Positions 33,368 through 46,547 of a stretch of DNA of 64,000 nt are shown piece after piece. Every line of letters begins with the position of its first letter. Within the stretch, counting starts at the first letter, position 1. The notes beneath the pieces are model-generated. The model ran no database searches. It had not been told where the DNA came from and saw only the letters and a program-made list of their open reading frames with translations. A program made the translations under genes and the position numbers. The stretch comes from Tuctoria greenei (taxonomy: Eukaryota; Streptophyta; Magnoliopsida; Poales; Poaceae): positions 117,393,498 to 117,457,497 of the forward strand of contig JAYESD010000008.1 of the NCBI GenBank assembly GCA_036927565.1. The letters run 5' to 3'.

Positions 33368-36300
33368 TCAACAATCATACAATGGCCATAATTCACCTAG
33401 ATTCACTAATGTAAATAGTTTTTGAGAGAAAATCGAGAAAAGGGATAATTTTTCACGAAAATGAGTAAACTTTGAAATTACAATCAGGTATGTAGTGTCT
33501 GAAGACACATTTTGAGAGTCAAGTATATTTAACTCATTCCTGAGCTCACAAAATCTCTTTTTCACTAGTGGCTTTGTGAATATGTCTGCTACTTGTTTTT
33601 CAGTTCTAACATGTGAAATTTCTATCACCTTTTAGTGAATGATCTCTTAGAAAATGATGATTAATGTCTATGTGCTTGGTTCTTGAGTTCTCTACTAGAT
33701 TGTGTGCAATTTTTATGGCACTTTCATTATCACATAGGAGTGGAATATGGTTCAGGTTGTAACTAATCCCATAGAGTTTGTCGCATCCAAAGTAGATGTG
33801 CACAACACAACTGCCTGCAACATACTCCACTTCAGTTATGAGACGAGCAATGGGATTTTGTTTCTTTGATGATCATGAAACTAAGGATCTGCCAAGAAAT
33901 TGGCAGGTTCCTGACGTGCTCTTCCTATCGACTTTGCAGCCTGTATAGTTGGCATCGGAATATTCTATAAGGTGAAACTTGGATCCTTTAGGATAATAAA
34001 GGCCCAAGTTATGTGTGTGCACAAGTATCATAAAATTCATTTTAGATCTGTTAAATGACACTCTTTAGGTGCAACTTGAAACCTTGAACAAATACACACA
34101 CTAAGCATAATATCAGGCCTAGATGCACAAAAATAGAGCAGTGAACCAATCATAGACCGATATACCTTTTGATCCACATCTGGACCATCTTCGTTGAGAT
34201 TGAGATGTCCATTAGTTGTCATGGGAGTCTTGATGGGCATGGCTTTGTCCATGTTGAACTTTTTGAGGATGTCCTGCGTGTACTTGGTTATGAAGGTGCC
34301 TTCTCTCAACTGATTCACTTGGAATTCCAAAAAGAATTTTAATTTGCCCATCATTGACATCTCGAATCTGTCTATCATATTTTACTAAATTCTTCAAAAA
34401 AATATTTGTTAGTAGAACCAAAAATGATGTCATCAACATAAATTTGACACACGAATATATGACAATCAGAATGTTTCGTGAACAAAGTATAATCAGCTTT
34501 TCCTATTTTAAAACCATTTTGAGTCGGAAAATCCCTAAGGCACTCATACCAAGCTCGGTGAGCTTGTTTGAGGCCATAGAGAGCCTTACGCAGTTTGTAC
34601 ACATGGTTGGGGTACTCTTGATATTCAAATTCTGGTGGCTGCTCCACGTATACCTCCTCCTTGATAGGACCATTGAGTAATGCGCTTTTGACGTCCATTT
34701 GATACAACTTAAAATTGTGGTGAGTAGCATAGGCTAATAAAATACGAATGGACTCAAGTCTAGCAACAGGAGCAAAAGTTTCTTCGAAATCCAAACCTTC
34801 GATTTGTTAGTAACCTTTTGCCACAGGACATGCCTTGTTTCTTGTTACAACTCAATTTTCATCTTGCTTGTTCTGAAGGACCCATTTGATGCCTACGATA
34901 TTTGCTTTTGGTCTTTCCACAAGCTCCCATACTTCATTTCTCTTGAAGTTGTTCAACTCCTCTATCATTGCAATCATCCAATATAGATCTTTTAGTGCTT
35001 CATCAAATGTGTATGGTTCCATAAACGAGACAAAAGAGTAAAGTTCATAGAAATTAGCAATACGAGATCTAGTGGTTACTCTCTTTGCAATATCTCCAAT
35101 GACGTTGTCAACAGGATGATCTCTTCATATACTCTGATGTACTCTTGGGTAAGGCACTTGTGAGGTCATTTGTTCTTCATTATCTTCATTATCAGTGTCT
35201 CCCCCTAGATCATTGCTTCTAGGATTAAATTGATCTTCTTGATCCTGCTGGTGTTGATCCTGTGCAGAAGCTCTCCCTTGATCGTCGCAATCCTGTTGAG
35301 GTACATCTTGAGCACTTGAGTCTTGCGATTTCTCTTGAGGTCAAATATCACTAATTGCCATTCTCCTCAACGCTTGACATGGGGCTTCTTCTTGATCTAG
35401 CACATATTTATCAACTTGCTCCACTTGGGATCCATTAGTATCATCGAACACTACGACAAGTGCTACTTCAACAATGCTAGAGACTTTGTTGAAGACATGA
35501 TAGGCATAGGCGTTCGAATCATAACCAAGCAAGAACCCTTCACAAGATTTTGAAGCAAACTTCGAAGTCCTCAGTTTCTTGTTTAGAATAAAGCATTTAC
35601 TTCCAAAAACTCTAAAATATGAAACATTGCGTTTGTTACCAGTGTGGAGCTCATATGGCGTTTTCTTCAAAAGTCGGTGAAGATATATCCGGTTTGTGGC
35701 ATGACAAGCGGTGTTTATTACTTCAGCTCAAAACTGGTCTGAAGTCTTGTATTCATCCAGCATTTTCCTTGCCATCTTGATGAGTGTCTTGTTCCTCTCA
35801 GTCACCCCACTTTGTTGAGGGGAGTAGGGTGCTGAAAATTCATGTTTTATTCCTTCTTAATCTAGGTACTTCTCAACTTGAGTATTTTTGAACTTAGTTT
35901 TGTTGTCACTTCTAATATTCTTGACGGTTGAGGAGAATTCATTTTGTGCCCTCTTCAAAAATTTCTTGAGTATTCCCTGGGTTTCTAATTTATCATACAA
36001 GAAAAATACTCAGGTGAATCTGAAAAAATCATCAACAATTACTAATCCATATTTGTTACCACTGATGCTTATGTAAGTAATTAGACCAAAGAGGTCCATA
36101 CGAAGAAGTACCAGCGGTCTTGATGTAGTCATCACGTTCTTTGCGGGGTATGGTGCTCCAACTTATTTTCCCGCCTAGCATGCGTTGCACAGCCTGTCTT
36201 TCTCAAACACAACATATTTTAAACCTCGGATGTGACAACCTTTTAGAAGTTTCTGCAGATTCCTCACCCCAACATGGGCCAGCCATCTATGCCACAACCA

Positions 36301-36710
36301 TCCCATGTTAGTTTTTGCAACCAAGCAAGTGTTGAGTTCAAATTTATCTTTGTTGAAGTCGACAAGATAATGCTTTTCCTTCAACATTCCTTGAATGCAA
36401 CCGAGTTATCGCTTCATCTAAAAACTGTCACACCCTCATTAGTGAATAAAAAATTGTATCCTTTGTCACATACTTGAGATATGGACAAAATATTATAATC
36501 TAAAGAATCGACATGTAAAACATTTGAAAGAGTGTGTTGAGAGGAAATTTCAATTTTACTACTGCCAAGGACATTTCCTTGGTTGTTGTCTCCAAAATAA
36601 ATTCCTTCAGTTGGATTCGCGTTTTGCTCATACTCTACGAACATACTCATCTCTCTGGTCATGTTATTGGTGCATCCAATTTGGATCCTCCGGAGGAGTA
36701 GGCCTATAAA
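33368..36710 (-). pseudogene. S2 pol remnant (protease, integrase, reverse transcriptase, RNase H)
   Basis: Minus-strand order: protease flank at about 36690 (GCTNNMTREM, with the catalytic Asp-Ser seemingly removed by a small deletion); gag-pre-integrase (WHRWLAHVGVRNLQKL, LCNAC, about 36300); integrase C-terminal side (KKTPYELHTGNKRNVSYFRVFGSKCF, 35670-35341); reverse transcriptase (FEETFAPVARLESIRILL, YQMDVKSALLNG, IYVDDIIFGS, 34794-34375); the conserved region FFLEFQVNQ to SRPDIMLSVC (34378-34037); and RNase H pieces down to about 33606. Frames change at least five times, so it cannot be translated as one protein. Confidence 0.85.
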
Positions 36711-38978
36711 ACAAAATTATTTCTTGGTTTTAGGTACCCAAGCTTGCTTGGGTCCTTGGAGGTTAGTCACAAGTGTCTTGGGCACCCACACACAAGTCTT
36801 TGGGTTCTTGTGGCGTGACCCTGCATATTTTGCATAAACATGTTCAGATTTATTTCTCATAAGTACATAAGTAGCATAAAAAGTATGAAACAATGTTTGC
36901 AATTCAAATGTGATTTTCTTTAACAAATTTAATATGATCCTCAATCTGAGCATTAGTAGGAAATTTTTATTTTTTGTGTACCCAAGACCATCTTTGACAT
37001 AGGGGGTCTTGTAAGCATATATGCACTTCGTGCATATTTAATCTTTTCTTTGTCAAAGATGCCACTTTGGGATGGATGTTTAAAATATGAAACAGTGGAT
37101 TCATCTTTTGCATTATCCTTCTTACTACAGCATATGCAAGTTTTAGTTATAGTCGACTTGACATCTTGAGAGGATGAGCTCTTTGAGGAGGAAGCGTCAT
37201 TTTGCTTGAGTGACTCAACTTGCACTTCAAGTATTTTGTTAACTTTCATCAAGTTAGCAAGTTCGCGCTTGACTGCATTGTGTGAGTCTTCTAGTTTTGA
37301 GTAAGTTTTCTTAATCAAAGCTAGCTCAAGCTCAAGTGCCTTGCTTTTCTCCTTTTCAATCTCAAGAAGCTTTTCAACCTCTCGATATCTCTTCCTTTCA
37401 CGGATGAGCATATCTTCTTGGTGGTTGACAAGCTCCTCCTTTTCAAAGATTTCATCCGACAACATTTTCATTTTTCTTAGTGCAGTTTTGCTCAATCCTT
37501 TAGAAATTTCCTCATTTTCACTGGAACTATCAAAATCATCATTAGAGGAATGTAAGAAAGGGGGTGTAAGTCGATCCTTTTTCTTGCCTTCCTTAGCCAT
37601 GAGGCAAGTATGGTTGTAAGTCTCCCATCCTCACATATTTGGGAAGAGTGTAGATTTCTTGGTTGGCTTCTTGATGGCAATTGTTGCCTTCTCATCTTCA
37701 TCATCCGAGGAGGACTTGTCGTTTGAGTCCCACTCCATGTCGATGTGCGCTTGATGTACTTGCTTCTTTTTCTTGAAAGTTTTCTTCTTGCGACATCACT
37801 TCTTTCTTCTTCTTATTTTCCTCATATGTACAGTCAACCATAAAGTGTCCATATTCGCGCAGTTGTAGCAAGTACGTCGAGCCTTGGATTTTCCTTTTTC
37901 CTTGTTCTTTTCTTCACTAGAATTGCTTCCTCTTCTTCTTCTCATCATGTGGTTGAATATTTTCATGAAGAGTACCATCTCTTCATCATCCATATCCGTG
38001 CTTACATCATCAGTGTCTTCTTCTTCATGAGTCTCACGAGTCTCCTTCCCTTTTGGCTTGCAGGTTGCCTTGAGGGTGACCTCCTTCTTCTTAGATGAGG
38101 TAAGTTCAGCTATGTCTTTGACATATTTGGCTTCTTTCTCCATCATTTTGTGATTGATAATTTTGCCAAGGACTTCATCGGAGGTCATTTTGTGTAACCC
38201 CTGGCTTTCTCTTATCATGGAACACAAGATGACATTCCGAGGCATAAAGGCTCTTATCATTCTCTTCACAACCTCATGATCGACACTTCTTGCTTCCATA
38301 AGCACGAATCTTGTTGATCAGTGTCTTCAAGCAGTTGTACATCTCTTCAGGGGATTCACCATCTTCTATGGCGAATCTCCCCAATTCTCCCTCAAGCATC
38401 TCAATCTTCGCTTCGCAAACGGAGCGATTCCCTTCATGAGCAGTCTTAATAGTATCCCAAATGTCTTTGGCAACTTCAAGTCTATCCACCTTGGAGAACT
38501 CCTCTCGGCTCAAGGATGAAGTGATAACCGCAACGGCTTGTGCATTGTGGTGAATTTCTTGTTCTTGCTTCGAGGTGAGTTCATCATCGGTGTCTAGGAT
38601 ATCTCCTGTACAAATTTCATGCCAAAGACTAGTATTAAGTGAGATTATATGTATCTTCATATTATATTTCCACATTGAATAATCATTGCCATCTAACTGT
38701 GGAGGTCTTCCCATGGGAATAGAAAGATAATGATTGTAATTGTCAAGCTTCTCATAATTAAAAGGATAACGGGAGTAATCTTGATGACTACCCCCTTTTG
38801 GCTTTTCATCCTCCTTCTTACCCTTCTGGCCTAGGAGCTTCCTCCTAAGAAGCACCTTGAGTTCACGCACTTCCTCTTCGTTGTGTTCGTGCTCCTTGAG
38901 CATATCAAATGCCTTGGAGTATTATTCATGTCCAATGATTGGCATCTCTGAGATCTCGTTGTTCTTGTCCGTGGCCAT
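36711..38978 (-). pseudogene. S2 gag remnant
   Basis: The ATG at 38978 (MATDKNNEISEMPIIG) is followed by an in-frame TAA about 18 codons on. The frame then reopens from 38903 with SRYPFNYEKL, the LDGNDYSMWKYNMKIHI core and DIWDTIKTAHEG, a copia gag (UBN2-like). After a frameshift near 38290, 38305-37796 holds FMPRN...SDEVLGKI and a damaged zinc knuckle (CYNCANMDTLW). 37600-36953 is a coiled-coil tail (ELELALIKKTYSKLEDSHN) and CICCSKKD. Confidence 0.83.
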
Positions 38979-39017
38979 TGATCCCTCCGAGCCGTGAGTC
39001 TTGTAAATGGAGAACCT

Positions 39018-39032
39018 TGCTCTAATACCAAT
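39018..39032 (-). other. S2 primer-binding site
   Basis: The minus strand reads ATTGGTATTAGAGCAA after the LTR end ACATTCA. It complements initiator tRNA-Met with one change. Confidence 0.8.
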
Positions 39033-40523
39033 TGAATGTGGCCTAGAGGGGGTGAATAGGCTTGGAAAACTTTTCCTGCAACACTTAATCAAAAGGTCAA
39101 ATACAGGATGGACCGGACTTGTCTGGTGTGTTATATGGACTAGTCCGGTATGCTTGATGTGCTATGAAAAGATTATATGTTCATGCAGATATCACAAACG
39201 TTGCAGCAGCGGAATGTAATTAACTACCCTAACAACTTGAGTGAGCAATTAGGATAGAAGAATTGCACGTGGAATACGAAGTTAACATGACATTCAAGAT
39301 TAATCAACCTTATACCCTAGATGATGGTAATTGCAAAAGTAAAAGAATGGAACACACGAGGCAAGGATTTTTACCGAGGTTCGAGCTCACTAAAGAGATC
39401 TACTCCTCGTTGAGGAAGCCCACAAAGAGTCGGGGTCTCTTCAGACACTTTTTCCCTCGTCAATTCACCACACAAGGCCGACTTGAGTTCCACTATCACG
39501 GGGTAATCACCAAGTTGGTGGGGCAACCTCACACGCTGAGGGCTCCCACAAAATTACAGCAAAAAAGATGATCTAATACACTCAAAAAGATTACAAGTAA
39601 TGCACAAGTGTAAAAGAGATCAAACCCCAAGAGCTCAACGATGCGTAGACGACGATCTCCCTATCCTGAATCTGGATAACCAAAAGATTTAACTCTTTGG
39701 ACCTTTAGATGTGTGGGGAGATGTATTTTTGTGCTCTTAGGACAAGTGGTGATGCTAGGGTTTATGTTCTTTTATTTGTGGGGTCGTGGATCACCTATTT
39801 ACAGTGTTTCCAAAAATATTACCGTTAGGGATCCCGACGGCCAGACTAGTCCGCTCTAGTGGCCGGACTTGTCAGGTGTGCTGTGTAAAATTCGTGTGGA
39901 ATATGCAGCACACTAAAAACACTAATTTGTCTGAGGTATACCAGACATGTCCGCATTTGAACAGAGAGTTCACTAGACTAGTCCGTTCAGATTACAGAAG
40001 GTTGATCGGACTAGTCCGCAGTATGACAGACTTGTTCGGTGCAATGTGAATTGTGTTTTTCCAACTTGTCTGAGTGAAACATCAGAAAGTTAAATGGACT
40101 TGTCCGGTTGGAGTCTGGACTCTTCCGGTGCAAGGTGAATTGAAACATCAGAAAGTTTAGCGGACTTGTCTGGTGCTCAGTGAATTGTGACATCAGAAAG
40201 TTAAATGGACTAGTCTGCTTACAGAGCGAACTTGTCCGATGCTCAATGAATTACTTAGATTGATTTTAGCCCTTGCCCTCTATGCAAAGACATGAGCTCT
40301 TGCGATGTGTCTCTCACACACATCCTATACAATTATGCCTACTTTGCGCTTCCATTGATCATTTGGGCTTCTTCATTTCTCACTTCTCATTTTTCACCAT
40401 TTTGGTTGCACCATAATATCTAATTTTTGTTAACCCGCGTTCATCTTAATGAATTCATTAGGATCTCATTTGTTTGTTAGCAATCGTTCAAAACCCAAAA
40501 GAGAATGCTTAGGTGCATTTTTA
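39033..40523 (-). repeat. S2 5' LTR
   Basis: It ends CCCCCTCTAGGCCACATTCA beside the primer site. The start (revcomp of 40507-40523) is a mutated form of TGAAAGTGCATCTAGGC. It has diverged CGGACTAGTCCG/CGGACTTGTCCG motifs at 39110-39150 and 39840-40240. Confidence 0.83.
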
Positions 40524-42300
40524 CGATGTTAATTCTTTAGGTGCTGAAAATGCTATGCAATTATTAAGTTTATTAGACATGTCGATTTGGGAGATGAAAT
40601 TTACATCTACGCATGAATCTAGTGTCATGAGTACACTTACTTTAGATGCTCTATATTCTAAGTTGAAGACTCATGAACTTGACATAATATCACATAAAAA
40701 CCCCAACAAGTCTCTTGCATTTGTTTCACAATGTGACATGCCTAGTTCTAGTCAATGTTCATCATGTGGTACACTTGCTTTGCTGTCCTCTCTGACCCTT
40801 TAATAGATTGAAGAGCTTCCTCAGGAGGAGCTAGCACTTCTCTCTACTCGGTTTTCGAAATCGTTGCAAAATGTGAGAACTAGAAGGAGAGGAAGTGGTG
40901 GACCTCAACGATGCTTTGAATGCGGTGAGTTTGGACATTTTTGTACAAATTTCACTAACCTTTCAGGTTCTACTCCCCGTGATGAGAAGCAAACAAAGTT
41001 CAAGTCCTCCTCTGCAAACAATAATAAGAACGGTTTTACAGGTCGTCCATTGGTAAACAGTTTTGTTTCTGCACTTAAAGAACTTGACTCGAGAGATGTG
41101 GACTCTAGAAGTGATGAAGATGAAGAACCTTTGGCAAATATGTGTTTCATGGCGGGCAACACAAGATCAAGCATGGAGGAAGCATAACATAACAGCGGAA
41201 ATGAAGAAGTATGTCCCACTTGCAAAGAAATGTGTGATGCTATTTCTCTTGCTACTGTTATACTTAAGAAAAGGGATAAAAAAACTTAGGGACAATGCTA
41301 TTAAAATTGAATCACTAGAATCTGAAATTAATTGGTTAAAATCTTTGATACCTAGTGATGATTCTTGTTCCTCATGTGAATTAATATATAAACAATTGTC
41401 CTCTTTAAGATGTGCGCACCCCTCCACTCTTGATAAATATGAGAACGAAATTGAAAAGAACAAAAAGCTTGTTGCACTTAACAATAAAAACATGAAAGAT
41501 GCTAGTTGTTCAACAATTAATTTGCATTGTTCTAGTTGTGATGATCTTAATAAGAAACTACATGATGCTATCAATGAGATTTCTATTTTGAACAATGCTT
41601 TACATTCTCATGAAGATAAATATTGTTCTAATTGCAAATTAAAAGGAAAAACTTCATGTGAAAATTGCCTTGATCTGTCCAATAAACTTGATGACATGCA
41701 TAGGACACTAGATCGGTTTTGTAATGCAAATAAGAACCTAAACTTGCTGCTAAATTTTTCTAAGTCTTACAATGATAAAACTAGTTTAGGTTTTTATTCT
41801 TATGCTCATGCTAAGGCACATCCACCTAAGGTTGATAAGTCACTTGGAAGTGGTTTGATTAAAACAATCCCTTAAAAAGAAAGAGGTGGTTTTTAAATCT
41901 GCAACAATGTTGTCTCGTTCAGTTGCTAATAAAAATGTTGCTTGCTCATCTAGACATGAACACAAAGTTAAATTTCATTGTATCTACTGTGGTAGAGATG
42001 GTCATGTTGTTGATATTTGTAATAGACTAGCTAAACAAGAAAACAAACAAAGAATGCTAGCTAGATCATGTAACAACCAAGCAAAACTTGCTGCTCGTGC
42101 TGAACAAAATGTTAGGAGCTTGCAACCTGTTGTGATGAGTCAAAAACTTGCAAAGTTTGCTCCCAAACCTACTGTTTTTTGTGATACACATGTAACACCT
42201 CATACGTCAGTAGTTGGGTACAAAAATCCTCCAACTTTGTCTCATAAACCTGTTGTTTTATCTCAGCTTTCGCATGTTATTCCTGTGATCGTTGTGTGAC
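40524..42300 (+). pseudogene. Copia A gag (C-terminal part)
   Basis: It starts inside gag (NSLGAENAMQLLSLLDM lies just before). It has ELDIISHKNPN, a zinc knuckle at about 40913 (CFECGEFGHFC), a Cys-rich coiled-coil region with repeated SNCK/SSCD pairs (41350-41700), and a second knuckle-like motif at about 41980 (CIYCGRDGHVVDIC). Stops lie at 40801 and frameshifts near 41070 and 41875. The N-terminus is missing because of the S2 insertion and the deletion at 30087/30088. Confidence 0.8.
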
Positions 42301-42369
42301 TTGGTACTGGATTCCTAAATTCCTTTTGACTAACCCCAGTATTGAGTCATCGACGTATTGTGCTTCTGT

Positions 42370-43323
42370 GTAGGATACACACTTGAGGAAGGAGAACATT
42401 TGGATTGTGGATTCAGGTTGCTCACGCAACATGACCGGTAACAAATAATGGTTCTCCTCCCTGTCTTTTGTGTCACATGTAAAAAATGTTACTTTTGCCG
42501 ATAATTCTTCAACTACTATAATTGGTAAGGGTTCGGTTAGAGTAAATAAACACTAGAATTTGAAGGATGTGGCACTTGTTAAAAATTTAAAATACAACTT
42601 GCTTTCCGTTGCACAATTGCTAGATGAAAACCTATAAGTTAATTTCACAAAAAAATTGAGGCAAGCTTGTAGATTCAAAAGGTGAGCTTTTGTTTAACAT
42701 GTCTAGGTTTGGAAAATTTTTTAGAGCTGATTTTGATATGTCAATCTCTAAGCATAGGTATCTAGTTGCTAATAATTGAAATGACTTATATTTTGGCATC
42801 ACAAACTTAGTCACATAGGCTTTGATCATCTCACACATGTTTGTGCTCTTGATCACATACGTGGGTTGCCTAAGATTAAAAGGGACAAAGAAATTGTTTG
42901 CTCTTCTTGTAGACATGCTATAATAGTTGTAGGTTCGCATGCTTCACTCACAATGACCGGTGACAACAGCACTGGCACAACTTTTACACCTTGACATCGT
43001 AGGTCCCTCACGTGTTCAATCTTAGAGGTAAGTGGTATGTGCTTGTAATTGTTAATGACTATTCTAGATATTCTTGGGTTTACTTTATGGCAGCTAAGAA
43101 TGAAGCTTTTAGTCACTTTAGAAGTTTAGTTCTTAGACTTTCACTTGACCACCAAGGATCTTTAAAAGCAATTAGTAGTGTGATAATGGAAGTGAATTTC
43201 AAAACCAATCATTTGATCACTTTTGTGCTGAAAATGGAATATCATCGATTTTCTTCACCATATGCACCTCAACAAAATGGTCTTATAGAGAGAAAGAACA
43301 GAATCTTAGTTGAGATGGCCAGG
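42370..43323 (+). pseudogene. Copia A pol, first part (protease to integrase core)
   Basis: The protease reads WIVDSGCSRNMTG near 42400, so the DSG is intact. Stops follow, then gag-pre-integrase (HKLSHIGFDHLTHVCALDHI, CSSCRH, 42800-42920) and the integrase core (GKWYVLVIVNDYSRYSWVYF, SSPYAPQQNGLIERKNR, 43012-43323). The gene stops at codon ART, where B2 inserted, and continues at 59249. Confidence 0.85.
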
Positions 43324-43328
43324 ACTAT
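43324..43328. other. Target-site duplication of B2 (ACTAT)
   Basis: ACTAT at 43324-43328 is repeated exactly at 59244-59248. Removing one copy and B2 restores the copia A integrase frame. Confidence 0.93.
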
Positions 43329-43378
43329 TGATGAGTAAAAGGTTTAGGCCCGATCTTCCGAAAGGTAATAGATAAGCC
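43329..43378 (-). repeat. B2 3' LTR, end piece
   Basis: Minus-strand LTR end ...CCTTTTACTCATCA. The last five bases (43374-43378, AAGCC) are the left TSD of G2. Confidence 0.9.
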
Positions 43379-46138
43379 TGTAACACCCTCAATTTTCGCA
43401 TCATGCATTACATACATGTTCATGCATTAAGTATTAATAGAATAAAAGAAAAATGATAAAACATACATATATGGCGTAGCAAAAAGAAGAAATAGAAAAT
43501 AATAGCGTAAAATATGTATTAGGGAATAAATATAAAAATAATAATAAGAATATAAAAAAAGAAATATATATAAATAATATATATAATAATAAATATATAT
43601 ATAAAATAATAATAAATAATAAATAAATAAATCGAATAAGATAAATAAAATAAAAAAATATAAATAATAAAATATATTATAATAATAATATAAAAAGAAT
43701 AAATAAACAATAATGTATTTAAAAAAAGAAAAAAAAAAAGAAAATCACCGCCGCTGGCCAGGCCGACCGGGCCAGCCAGCGGGCACCTCCCGCAGCGCAG
43801 CACAGCGCCCACCCTGCCGCCCGCTGGGCCCCGGCAACCGCACGCGCGAAACGCCGACGCGGGATTCCCGTGCAGCGCGCCCCGTCGCCCGACTCCCGCG
43901 CTGGGCTCCCGCGAGCCGCCTGCCCTGCTGGACCCCACCCGCACCGCTCCCTCGCACAGCGCCCTGCCCCGCCTGCCGCGCTCACGCGCCCCGATCCACC
44001 CGCGACTCCCGCTGGACCCCACCCCGCATGCCCGACCCTGGCCACGGTACCGAGTGAGTACCAATTTTTACCGATCCTGCCGCCTATATAAACGCCTCTA
44101 GACTCTATAGGTTTTTCCACGATCCCAGAACCGCCGCCGCCTTCCAGAGAAGAAAAGCCGCCGGTACAGAGAAGAAGGAGACCAGAAGGTTGCGCCGCAG
44201 GGAAGAAAAAGAAGAAAAAGGAGGGGAAGAAGAGTAGGAAAAAGAGGAGAGCGCCGTCGTCCGCCGGAGATCATCGCCGCCATCGCGTCGCCGTCGTCGT
44301 GCCGCCGAAGGACCCTGCGCATCTACTTCGTCTACGCATCGTCCCCATCCCGCGATCATCGAAGCCGTCGCATCTACGGTAGGCCATGTTCCCGATGCGA
44401 ATTTTAGCGACCATATTGAATCTAATAGACATAAATTGATCGTAGTTGCGTCGTATTTTTATTTTCAGCAGCATTAATTCTCGCTAAAACCCCCGTAAAC
44501 TCATATGAACACCTATGAACTAGTTGCATCTAATTAATAAACAACCGTAGTAAATTAATTATTGAATTGTGCATGCATACATGTCATTGCATGTTGATTA
44601 TTTTGTGTGCATCATATTGAATTGTATGTACTTTCTTGTATGTATGATCACGCGTAGAGGAACGTGATCAAGAGGCCGCATACGAGGAGTTCCAAAATCA
44701 AGACTTTGAAGCGCTCGAGCAACCCCATCCGTCGGAGCAGGGCAAGTGTCCTTGAAGCATATTGATCCTGTTTCTAAAATAAATGTTTTGTTTACAAACT
44801 CCATGCTTGTGTCAAATTGATGGGAATCCTATAGAAGGAAGTTCACTAGTTTTGTTTGACCACCCTTGTCACCTGGAATATATGGTAGAGTCGGGAAGGG
44901 CTTTTTACCTTTTTGCTTCGCTTAATTAATTGGGATGGCAAACAACACTACACATTTAATTATGCATCAATGATATTCTGGTTAATGTGAACTGGTCAAT
45001 ACGATGGGTGATCTAAGCAAGCGTGGTTTTGTGGATGGGTTGGATGTTATGGTGGTTTGCTTACCTTAGATCTAAGGATCGGTTCATGCGAGAATATGCC
45101 AGGTCAACAGTGCCACCACAAGGCCAAGTATGGGTGCGGCGTAGCTGAATAATTAGGAGCGCTGCTAGTATTGTATGGACCATTGGATGGCGCGGGGAAT
45201 GGGAGTCGAGGAGGACTGCCTGGGATCCGCATGGCACATGAGGGGGCCCGTGGGTGGGAGAATGGAGATTCAAGCCTGCCGGTGAAACCTTAGTGGGCCC
45301 GTACATACTAGTAGTCCCTTTTGAAAGGCTATTTTGTGATCTCTTGGCCAAACACCTACGGAAGTGTGAGATGGCACTATGGAGGTTTCTTAGTCATCGA
45401 AAGGTGATGAAATCACAAACATGTGGGTAAAGTGGTACAAACTCTGCAGAGTCTATAAAAACTATCATGATAGCCGTGCTCCCGGTTATGAACACCTGGA
45501 TGACCTACATGATTAGAGTTGGATTTTGGTATTGGGATGGTTGGTTTATGGTTATGGGATGGTAATGGTTATGGATGGTTTTTGGCTTATGGTTACGGAT
45601 ATGAATTTGAGTTACGGTAACTGGACATGGATAATGATGATGTTGGCAATAATTGGATATGGCTTATATTTTGTTAAAATGATGGGTATGATGGGATTGT
45701 TTCACATAGACATAGTATAATGCTTTTCAAATGTTTTACTGTACTTTTCAGCACTTAGCCATTATTACATTCGTCATTTGAATAAGCCACATGTCATACT
45801 TTCCACACTTGCTGAGTACGGCGTGTACTCACTCTTATGATCCCCCAACAGCTACTGGAGACAATTGGGAGTACCCTGAGGATCACGTGGAGTACTAGGT
45901 TGCGTACCGCCGTCAATTGCCTGTGGATTGGAGTCGTGCTGCTTAGTTTATTTTCCGCTGCATTATTTAGGGTTTTATCATTCGTGAACTATTGGATTAT
46001 TGTAATAAAATACTTATTTAATAGTTAAGACATGGTTAAATTCTGTATATCGTTTGTGATGCAACCGTATATGTGTGATGAACTTCCTGGGCACACATAT
46101 GCGTTACGCTTGGTTCATATTCGGAACCGGGTGTCACA
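43379..46138 (+). repeat. G2 5' LTR
   Basis: 2760 bp. An AT-rich block of A/T trinucleotide-like repeats (43500-43740) switches sharply to a GC-rich block (43745-44060), followed by a TATA box and purine-rich R/U5 sequence. It includes 253 bp (44860-45112) that the 3' LTR lacks. Many ORFs on both strands here are composition artefacts. Confidence 0.93.
44085..44092 (+). promoter_or_regulatory. TATA box of the G2 5' LTR
   Basis: TATATAAA just after the GC-rich block. The 3' LTR has the same at 52937-52944. Confidence 0.65.
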
Positions 46139-46547
46139 GATTGGTATCAGAGCCGCGCCGTAGGACGCAAGCCTAGGTAGAATGGACACTTTAGAGCACT
46201 TAGGAACACGCTTCTAATCTGCTATTTTCGAAAATTCTTGCTGCTGTTCTGTTCCCTTATTTTCAGCCGCAAAAAGTATTGATCACTGCTGCGTTTTTGA
46301 TAAAAATTTTCAGAAGTGAGCAATATTAAGTGTTGCTGTTTTGCTGCTTAAATTTTCGCGAAAAAAAATGTGTTTTGCTGCTGTTATGTGTGGGTAAAAT
46401 TATTGTGTTGGCTGCTACATTTTTTCTCTCTATTTTTTCGTTCTTTTGGAACCGCTGCACCGCTCTTTTTCCGCCATTTTAGCTACTGAAATTTTCAGAT
46501 TTGTATTTCGTTATTTTTTTCCTCTAATGTATTCTTGTTTTCTGTAG
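46139..46547 (+). other. G2 primer-binding site and 5' leader
   Basis: GATTGGTATCAGAGCCGCGCC at 46139 matches the initiator tRNA-Met primer site. The rest is a T-rich leader up to the ATG at 46548. Confidence 0.85.

Larger units (their letters stand above)
30088..40523 (-). mobile_element. Copia S2: SIRE-type Ty1/copia retrotransposon
   Basis: On the minus strand: 5' LTR (40523-39033), Met-type primer site, gag, pol (protease, integrase, reverse transcriptase, RNase H), a post-pol ORF, polypurine tract and a truncated 3' LTR (30752-30088). It has many stops and frameshifts. It sits in the gag gene of copia A on its right, but its left flank is a copia LTR, which points to a deletion across the left junction. 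Confidence 0.88.

Noticed and set aside
43519..44064. ORFs on both strands with Arg/Ala/Gly/Pro-rich sequence, also at 52289-53173
   Set aside because: They follow from the GC-rich and AT-rich blocks of the G2 LTRs, are open in several frames at once and match no family.
45526..45720. Small hydrophobic Met/Gly-rich ORF, repeated at 54125-54319
   Set aside because: It lies in a low-complexity ATGG/GGTT stretch of the G2 LTR and is duplicated only because LTRs come in pairs.
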